64,000 nt of DNA from Rheinheimera sp. UJ63. Lineage in GTDB: Bacteria > Pseudomonadota > Gammaproteobacteria > Enterobacterales > Alteromonadaceae. This document shows, in pieces, positions 58,690-64,000 of this stretch. A model generated the notes under the pieces. That model saw only the letters and a program-made list of their open reading frames with translations, ran no database searches and was not told the origin of the DNA. Every line of letters starts with the position of its first letter. Position 1 is the stretch's first letter. Where the stretch lies: positions 744,001 to 808,000 of the forward strand of contig NZ_JAKGTQ010000002.1 of the NCBI RefSeq assembly GCF_021568285.1, written 5' to 3'. A program made the position numbers and the translations under genes.

Positions 58690-59337
58690 TTAGCTAAAAC
58701 TGCTAATTAACAAATGACCTGCTAATAACAACAATAACACGCCCATCAGTCGGTCAAACCAAAATCCTTTAGACAGTAAAAAATGCCGAATACGCTGCTG
58801 GGTCAGTAAATAAGACAGCATGCAAAACCACACCGCGGTCATCGCGGCCATGTAAAGGCCATAAATTGCTTTAAATAACAGCGGCGTTTGTGCAGAAATC
58901 ACCACGGCAAATAACGATAAAAAAAATAACGTGGCTTTAGGGTTGAGGCCATTGGTAATAAAACCGGTGCTAAAGGCTTTTTTAGCGCTGGGCAGCTGTT
59001 CATTACCCGCAGTAACATCCGCAGTGGCGCCTAATTTAGGAGCTTGCGCGCGAATAGCGCCCTGCCCTAAATAAATCAGATACAACGCGGCGGCGACCGA
59101 CAATAATTGAAATAACCAGGGGGTGGTTTTGATTAATACCCCAATACCAATTAGAGAATAAGAAACGTGCAATAAAATGGCGGCCCCGATGCCTAAACTG
59201 GCATAAACAGCGGTTTTACGGCCATAACGCACGGCATAACGCAGCACAATCGCAAAATCAGGGCCGGGACTGGCAACCGCCAGCAAATGGGCAGCGGCAA
59301 TCACTAAAAATTCAGGCCAAAAACTCATGAAGTTCAC
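58690..59337 (-). CDS. LysE/RhtB-family exporter
   Basis: A 215-residue inner-membrane protein with about six helices. The family's N-terminal motif is AVASPGPDFAIVLRYAVRYGRK, and GLNPKATLFFLSLFAVV is the middle motif. It exports amino acids or similar small molecules, but the substrate is open. It sits alone between trhO and the GNAT gene on the same strand. Confidence 0.88.
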   Translation of the reverse strand: MNFMSFWPEFLVIAAAHLLAVASPGPDFAIVLRYAVRYGRKTAVYASLGIGAAILLHVSYSLIGIGVLIKTTPWLFQLLSVAAALYLIYLGQGAIRAQAPKLGATADVTAGNEQLPSAKKAFSTGFITNGLNPKATLFFLSLFAVVISAQTPLLFKAIYGLYMAAMTAVWFCMLSYLLTQQRIRHFLLSKGFWFDRLMGVLLLLLAGHLLISSFS

Positions 59338-59456
59338 TCTGTATTTAATTTTCGGTAATTGTAAAGATTGTCAGCGCCAAAGGCTACTCACCATTTGTCT
59401 AAGCTTATGAAAACCAATGCAGTTAAAAGCCTAAATGCATAACTCAAACGAAGGCG

Positions 59457-60077
59457 CTACTTAAACACAATGACCATTTCAGCCGCACTACAGCAACAGA
59501 TCCCTTCACAAACAGGACAGGCATACCCCTGATAGGATAGCGCTTGCCAACGGTTTGCATGGATTTTAAGCAGTTCACCACCCGCTTTACTAAAGTAACG
59601 TACCGCACTGTTATGGGGTGATTCTCGCCATAAATGGGCCAAGCCAGCACGCGCTCCTTGTTGTTTTAACACTAAGCTTGATTGCTGCAGTAAGCGTTGG
59701 CCTATACCTTGACCTTGTAGCTTTGGACTGACCGCTACCGATTTAAAGTAAGCCATCGTCGAAACGGCAACCGGCCAACGTTCGCAGCTACACCATTCGT
59801 CAGGCTGCCATTGTCCGGCAGCAAAGCTGAGTCGGTAACCGAGCACCTGCTGTGCGGCCAGCGCGACAAAGCTGGCATTGAGGCCTTGGTAAATCCCTTG
59901 CTGCTGCATAACAGCGAGTTTTTCGTTATCCATATAACCGGCACCATGCACCTCGTTCGCCAGTTGGGTCACTTGATCAAAGTGTTTAATCGTTAAGGGC
60001 AGAATGTCAACCGCGGTTGCAGAAAAGTTAGCAGACGATAATTTGGACAAATTAAGCCCCTTTTGAGTCAATAACAT
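59457..60077 (-). CDS. GNAT acetyltransferase with a C-terminal cysteine cluster
   Basis: A 206-residue GNAT enzyme if started at the ATG at 60077. An earlier in-frame ATG at 60137 would add 20 hydrophobic residues, so the start is uncertain. The acetyl-CoA loop is SVAVSPKLQGQGIGQRLLQQ, preceded by the core strand and followed by SAVRYFSKAGGE. The last ~25 residues contain a tight cluster, YACPVCEGICCCSAAEM, unlike a usual GNAT tail, which may bind zinc. Substrate unknown. Confidence 0.75.
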   Translation of the reverse strand: MLLTQKGLNLSKLSSANFSATAVDILPLTIKHFDQVTQLANEVHGAGYMDNEKLAVMQQQGIYQGLNASFVALAAQQVLGYRLSFAAGQWQPDEWCSCERWPVAVSTMAYFKSVAVSPKLQGQGIGQRLLQQSSLVLKQQGARAGLAHLWRESPHNSAVRYFSKAGGELLKIHANRWQALSYQGYACPVCEGICCCSAAEMVIVFK

Positions 60078-60216
60078 GTTTAAAAAAGCATCAGTTGCGA
60101 TAAATGCCACAATAAATAAGATAGACAACAGCAACAATATTCAATATGGTTAAGAAGACGCAAAAAACAAAATGCAGCGTTAGCAGACACAATTATTACT
60201 ATCCAGGAAATTTATC

Positions 60217-62784
60217 ATGAAAAAAAGTAATTACTATCACCCGGTGAGCCGGGCAGTAAAATACGCGCTAGCCTCAGGTTTAGCTTTGAGCGTTTATTCA
60301 ACCAACACCTTAGCACAAGACACTGCTGCTGCCGAAGCAGAAACCAAAGTGGAAAAAATTGCGGTCGTCGGTTCACGGTCTGCCCCACGCTCGATTGCTG
60401 ATTCTCCAGTACCTGTGGATATTATCGGTGGTGATGAATTAATGAAGAGCGGTAGCAGCGATATGCTTAATATGCTGACTTCCACCGTGCCGTCATTAAA
60501 TGTGCAAACAACCCCCATTAGTGATGCAGCAACGCTGATCCGCCCAGTTAACCTGCGGGGTTTATCTTCTGACAGTACATTAATCCTGTTAAATGGTAAG
60601 CGCCGTCATCGTGCCTCTGTTATTACCTTTTTAGGCGGTGGCTTAAATGATGGTGCTCAAGGCCCAGATATCTCTGTTATCCCAGGTATCGCTTTAAAGC
60701 AAGTTGAAGTGCTACGTGATGGTGCTGCTGCGCAATACGGCTCTGACGCTATCGCGGGTGTGATTAACTTTGTCCTAAAAGATGCCGATCAAGGCGGCAG
60801 CATTGAAGTAAAACAAGGTGAATACTATGAAGGTGATGGTAATTCAACGGAAATTGCTGCCAACGTTGGTATGCCGTTAACCGATGCAGGTTTTGTTAAT
60901 CTAAGCGTGCAATACAAAAACGTTGATGCCACGAGTCGCAGTGTACAGCGCGCTGATGCGCAAGGTATAATCGATGCCGGTAACCCTTTTGTCGCACCGA
61001 TTGCCCAAGTTTGGGGTTCACCAGAGCTGAAAGATGATTTCACATTCTTTGGTAATGCCGGTTTAGATTTAGGCAATGATCGTGAAGCCTACATTTTTGG
61101 TAACTACTCAGAACGTGATGTTACCGGTGGTTTTTACTATCGTAACCCACACACTCGCGGTGGTGTATTCTCTAATGACGGCGGTGAAACGCTGGAAGTG
61201 GTTGATACCACTGGCCAGGGTAACTGTAGCAATGTGTCTTTATTTGACGGTAGCAACAAACTCAACCACGATCAAATCACGGCCAGAGTTGCGGCTTTAC
61301 CGAGCAACTGTTTCACCTTCTTCTCGATGTTCCCTGGCGGCTTTACCCCGAATTTCGGTGGTAATATCACCGATACCTCATTAACCGCAGGTACCAAGGG
61401 TGAATTTAAAGAAGGCGTATTAGCCAATGTATTTTACGATTTCTCTGCCTCTGTTGGTCGCAGTGAATCTAACTTTAAAATCATCAACACCGTTAACGCT
61501 TCGCTTGGCCCAGATACGCCAACCAGTTTTGATGCGGGTAAATATATCCAACTGGAAAAAAACTTTTCAGCTGACTTTGTAAAATATGTTGAAGCCGGTT
61601 TTTATAACGATGTGGTGGTTGCCAGCGGCTTACAATGGACAGAAGAAAGCTTTGAAATCGTCGCCGGTGAAGTGGCCTCTTGGGAAATTGGCCCTTATGT
61701 TAGCCAATTAACCAATGGTTCAAACGGCTTCCCGGGTTTCCAGCCTGATGATGCGGGATTAAATGATCGTCGCAACTATGCCGCTTATATTGATGTTGAA
61801 GCTGAAATTACTGAAAAGCTGTTAATGGCAACCGCATTACGTTTTGAAGATTACGATAGCTTTGGCAACACCACTAACTATAAAATTACCGGTCAATATC
61901 GTTTAACGGATGACTTGGCTGTTCGTGGTTCACACAGCACCGGTTTCCGTGCGCCAACGGTCGGACAATCTAACGTGCGTAACGTGCGTACTGCGTTAAT
62001 TGGTGGCGAGTTAGTCGATATCGCTTTATTACCCCCTACCAGCCCAGTATCGTTGTTAAAAGGTGGTAAAGAGTTAACGCCAGAAGAATCAAAAAGCTTT
62101 GCTGTGGGTTTAGTCTATAGTGGCGCAAGTTTCTTTTTCACTGCTGATTTATTCCGCATTGAAGTAGACGACCGTATTGGCCAATCGGCTGAGTTTGATG
62201 TTACCGCAGCTGACCGTATTGCCTTGCAAGCGGCAGGTGTACGTGGTGTTGAATCGCTGTCGCAAATCACTTTCTTGACCAACGACTTTGATACGGTTAC
62301 TACTGGCTTAGATCTGGTTGCCAATTACAGCACCAGTTTACTTGACGGTCGTTCTACGTTCAGTTTGGCATATAACTGGACAGACACCGAAGTAAAACGC
62401 TTTACTGCCGTTACCGGTGCCTTCAAAGTATCACGCTTAGAAAATGATTTACCGAATCATCGTGCAACCTTAACCTGGAACCAACAATGGCAAGATATTG
62501 ACATGTTCGTTCGTGGTAACTACTACGGTAGCTTCCAAGGCGTTCATGCTGATGATCCAGGTTTAGTCGGTCAAGGCTCTGAAAAGATGACCTTCGATGT
62601 TGAAGTGGCTTACCACCTTAACGACAAGTTTTCTGTCGCCGTAGGTGCACAAAACGTGTTCGATACCGATGCTGAACGCTTACCCAGCGACTTTAGCGAA
62701 ATCCTCGGTGCTCAATTTTATGAGACCTCACCGATGGGTATCAATGGTGGTTATTACTACCTAAAAGGCATCTATCGTTTTTAA
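60217..62784 (+). CDS. TonB-dependent outer-membrane receptor
   Basis: An 855-residue receptor. A signal peptide covers residues 1-~33. A plug domain follows (VEKIAVVGSRSAPRSIADSP, RDGAAAQYGSDAIAGVINFV) and then a large beta barrel ending in aromatic YLKGIYRF. AGGAAA precedes the ATG. The plug lacks features that name a ligand. Proteins of this type in the Alteromonadales group often take up polymers or siderophores, but no binding or hydrolase partner is next to it. A palindrome ATATTCAATAT at 60137-60147 lies in its promoter region. Strong double terminators follow. Confidence 0.92.
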   Translation: MKKSNYYHPVSRAVKYALASGLALSVYSTNTLAQDTAAAEAETKVEKIAVVGSRSAPRSIADSPVPVDIIGGDELMKSGSSDMLNMLTSTVPSLNVQTTPISDAATLIRPVNLRGLSSDSTLILLNGKRRHRASVITFLGGGLNDGAQGPDISVIPGIALKQVEVLRDGAAAQYGSDAIAGVINFVLKDADQGGSIEVKQGEYYEGDGNSTEIAANVGMPLTDAGFVNLSVQYKNVDATSRSVQRADAQGIIDAGNPFVAPIAQVWGSPELKDDFTFFGNAGLDLGNDREAYIFGNYSERDVTGGFYYRNPHTRGGVFSNDGGETLEVVDTTGQGNCSNVSLFDGSNKLNHDQITARVAALPSNCFTFFSMFPGGFTPNFGGNITDTSLTAGTKGEFKEGVLANVFYDFSASVGRSESNFKIINTVNASLGPDTPTSFDAGKYIQLEKNFSADFVKYVEAGFYNDVVVASGLQWTEESFEIVAGEVASWEIGPYVSQLTNGSNGFPGFQPDDAGLNDRRNYAAYIDVEAEITEKLLMATALRFEDYDSFGNTTNYKITGQYRLTDDLAVRGSHSTGFRAPTVGQSNVRNVRTALIGGELVDIALLPPTSPVSLLKGGKELTPEESKSFAVGLVYSGASFFFTADLFRIEVDDRIGQSAEFDVTAADRIALQAAGVRGVESLSQITFLTNDFDTVTTGLDLVANYSTSLLDGRSTFSLAYNWTDTEVKRFTAVTGAFKVSRLENDLPNHRATLTWNQQWQDIDMFVRGNYYGSFQGVHADDPGLVGQGSEKMTFDVEVAYHLNDKFSVAVGAQNVFDTDAERLPSDFSEILGAQFYETSPMGINGGYYYLKGIYRF

Positions 62785-62793
62785 CGATAAGCC

Positions 62794-62814
62794 CCGCGTT
62801 CTGTAAAGAACGCG
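62794..62814 (+). terminator. First hairpin after the TonB receptor
   Basis: Stem CCGCGTTCT / AGAACGCGG with loop GTAA, 9 bases after the stop codon. Confidence 0.7.
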
Positions 62815-62825
62815 GCTTAACCTAA

Positions 62826-62851
62826 AAACACCCGGCTAAAGCCGGGTGTTT
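62826..62851. terminator. Second, intrinsic terminator (shared with the ydiJ-like gene)
   Basis: Stem AAACACCCGGC / GCCGGGTGTTT with loop TAAA and a T tail on the plus strand. The A run on its left gives a tail for the converging gene as well. Confidence 0.92.
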
Positions 62852-62853
62852 TT

Positions 62854-64000
62854 TTATAAGTGTTGTAATAAAACCTGCAACGGATGGCGCGGTTTATCTC
62901 CCACTAACCGTTTTACCTGGCTGCGACAAGAAAACCCTGTTACCAATAACTGCTCTGGGCCTATGCGCGCGACTGGCTCACGCCAGCTAAGATCAAACAA
63001 GGCTTTGCTATTGGCTAACTGTGCCTGTTCATGGCCGTAGGTGCCTGCCATACCACAACAACCGACACTGACAATTTTTAAGGATAAGCCGCTTTTATCA
63101 AAGATCTGCTGCCAGGTTTTTTCCGTAGCAGGCAAAGCTGTTTTTTCAGTGCAATGCGCCAGCAATGAAAACTGAGCCGGTCGACTTGCCGCGGGTAACG
63201 CCAATGGGGCTAACCACTCGTGTAACAGTTGCACATTAAAATCGCCCCGCTCGTTGCCTAATGTTTTAGCGTATTCATCGCGGTACACCAACACCAAGGA
63301 GGCATCTAAACCGATTAACGGTAACTGTAGCGCGTGTAACTGATTTAAAAAATCAGCCGCGCGTTTCGCGGTTTTAGCAAACTCGCGTAAAAAGCCCTTC
63401 ACATGCTGCGGCTTGCCGTTGGGTAAAAAAGGCAATAGCACCGGTCGATAACCGAGTTTTTCGATTAAGGCTAGTGCATCAGCAACCAACTCCGCTTCAT
63501 AAAAGCTGGTAAAAGGATCTTGCACCAGCAGTACCGTCTTTTGCCGCTCTGCTACGGTTAACGCCTGTAAAGCCGTTAAATCAAATCGATAACGGTTGTT
63601 CAACCGCTCGGCTAAAGTGGGTACCGATAACAAAGGCGTATCGACGTAACCAATACCGTGCGCCAAGGTTTTTTGTACTAGCGTACGTTTTAAGAAAAAA
63701 TTAACAAACTTAGGGGCTTTGGCAAGTATGGGTGCCATGCGCTCTATATTGCCCACGATATGATCTTTAGCGGGGCGCAGATAACGGCTATGGTAGAGCT
63801 GTAAAAACCGCGAACGAAACGTTGGCACATCCACGTTAATAGGACACTGCGAAGCACACGCCTTACAAGCTAAGCAGCCATCCATCGCTTCTTTTACTTC
63901 ATGTGAAAAATCGGCTTCACCTTGGCGTTGGGCCCAACTATGTTTCATCTTCTGCCACAGCGCAGTCAGGCCTTGGCTTTGCGTTAATAAGCGTTGTTCA
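62854..64000 (-). CDS. ydiJ: YdiJ-type FAD/Fe-S 2-hydroxyacid dehydrogenase, C-terminal part
   Basis: An open frame of 381 codons runs in from the window edge. It is the C-terminal third of a YdiJ/D-2-hydroxyglutarate dehydrogenase-like fusion (full length about 1000 residues). A 4Fe-4S motif CLACKACASQCP is followed by VDVPTFRSRFLQLYH. The CCG-type domain shows SLLAHCTEKTAL and VSVGCCGMAGTYG, with FSCRSQVKRL near the end. The FAD-binding half lies outside the window. It converges with the TonB receptor gene through shared terminators. Confidence 0.92.
   Translation of the reverse strand, partial: EQRLLTQSQGLTALWQKMKHSWAQRQGEADFSHEVKEAMDGCLACKACASQCPINVDVPTFRSRFLQLYHSRYLRPAKDHIVGNIERMAPILAKAPKFVNFFLKRTLVQKTLAHGIGYVDTPLLSVPTLAERLNNRYRFDLTALQALTVAERQKTVLLVQDPFTSFYEAELVADALALIEKLGYRPVLLPFLPNGKPQHVKGFLREFAKTAKRAADFLNQLHALQLPLIGLDASLVLVYRDEYAKTLGNERGDFNVQLLHEWLAPLALPAASRPAQFSLLAHCTEKTALPATEKTWQQIFDKSGLSLKIVSVGCCGMAGTYGHEQAQLANSKALFDLSWREPVARIGPEQLLVTGFSCRSQVKRLVGDKPRHPLQVLLQHL

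Noticed and set aside
1-64000. tRNA, rRNA, CRISPR array or insertion sequence
   Set aside because: Looked for cloverleaf ends, regularly spaced repeats and transposase motifs; none found.

Overview
This window is the chromosome of a marine or aquatic type gammaproteobacterium close to the Alteromonadales/Rheinheimera-Alishewanella group. That placement is inferred from gene content and order: a HexR-controlled Entner-Doudoroff block, NhaD, a serC-aroA-cmk-rpsA-ihfB-lapAB-pyrF run, gyrA/ubiG back to back, and nrdAB-yfaE. No tRNA, rRNA, insertion sequence, prophage or CRISPR array was seen. Most of the window is core genome. The only accessory-looking stretch is about 36.1-40.0 kb.

Layout. 0-6.4 kb: a truncated M61 peptidase, a thioesterase, an Mpo1-like membrane protein, a LytS/LytTR two-component pair, pfkA and an EamA transporter. 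6.5-14.8 kb: the central carbon block pykA-hexR / zwf-pgl-edd-glk-eda, with exact HexR-type palindromes in front of pykA and zwf. 14.9-28 kb: the ABC-F protein YbiT, Dps, NhaD antiporter, an HDOD protein, malic enzyme, a 1000-residue beta-propeller GGDEF sensor, an endonuclease I carrying an extra C-terminal Ada-like module, a DUF533 protein and YghU. 28-36 kb: an outer-membrane phospholipase, a COG3146 acyltransferase-like protein, a CvrA-type antiporter, an AI-2E family permease, then a lipoprotein alpha/beta hydrolase translationally coupled to kynureninase. 36-40 kb: AT-rich intergenic DNA, two unrecognised secreted proteins, a ClpP-fold-like lipoprotein gene broken by one in-frame stop, a CIA30-like protein and a small HNH nuclease. 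40-51 kb: the core minus-strand run from gyrA down to pyrF. 51-56 kb: nrdA-nrdB-yfaE behind paired NrdR-like boxes, then a TPR protein. 56-64 kb: yceJ-yceI, trhO, a LysE exporter, a GNAT enzyme, a large TonB-dependent receptor and the C-terminal part of a YdiJ-type dehydrogenase.

How the genes work together. Zwf, Pgl, Edd, Eda and Glk make a full glucose-to-pyruvate Entner-Doudoroff route. PfkA and PykA add a complete-looking glycolytic branch next door, and HexR links the two through its sites. NrdA, NrdB and YfaE form a class Ia ribonucleotide reductase with its ferredoxin maintenance partner. I found no clearly new multi-gene system. The best leads are the lipoprotein hydrolase/kynureninase pair, the endonuclease I fusion, the stop-interrupted ClpP-like gene, the competing inverted repeats in the hexR leader, and several unassigned operator-like repeats.
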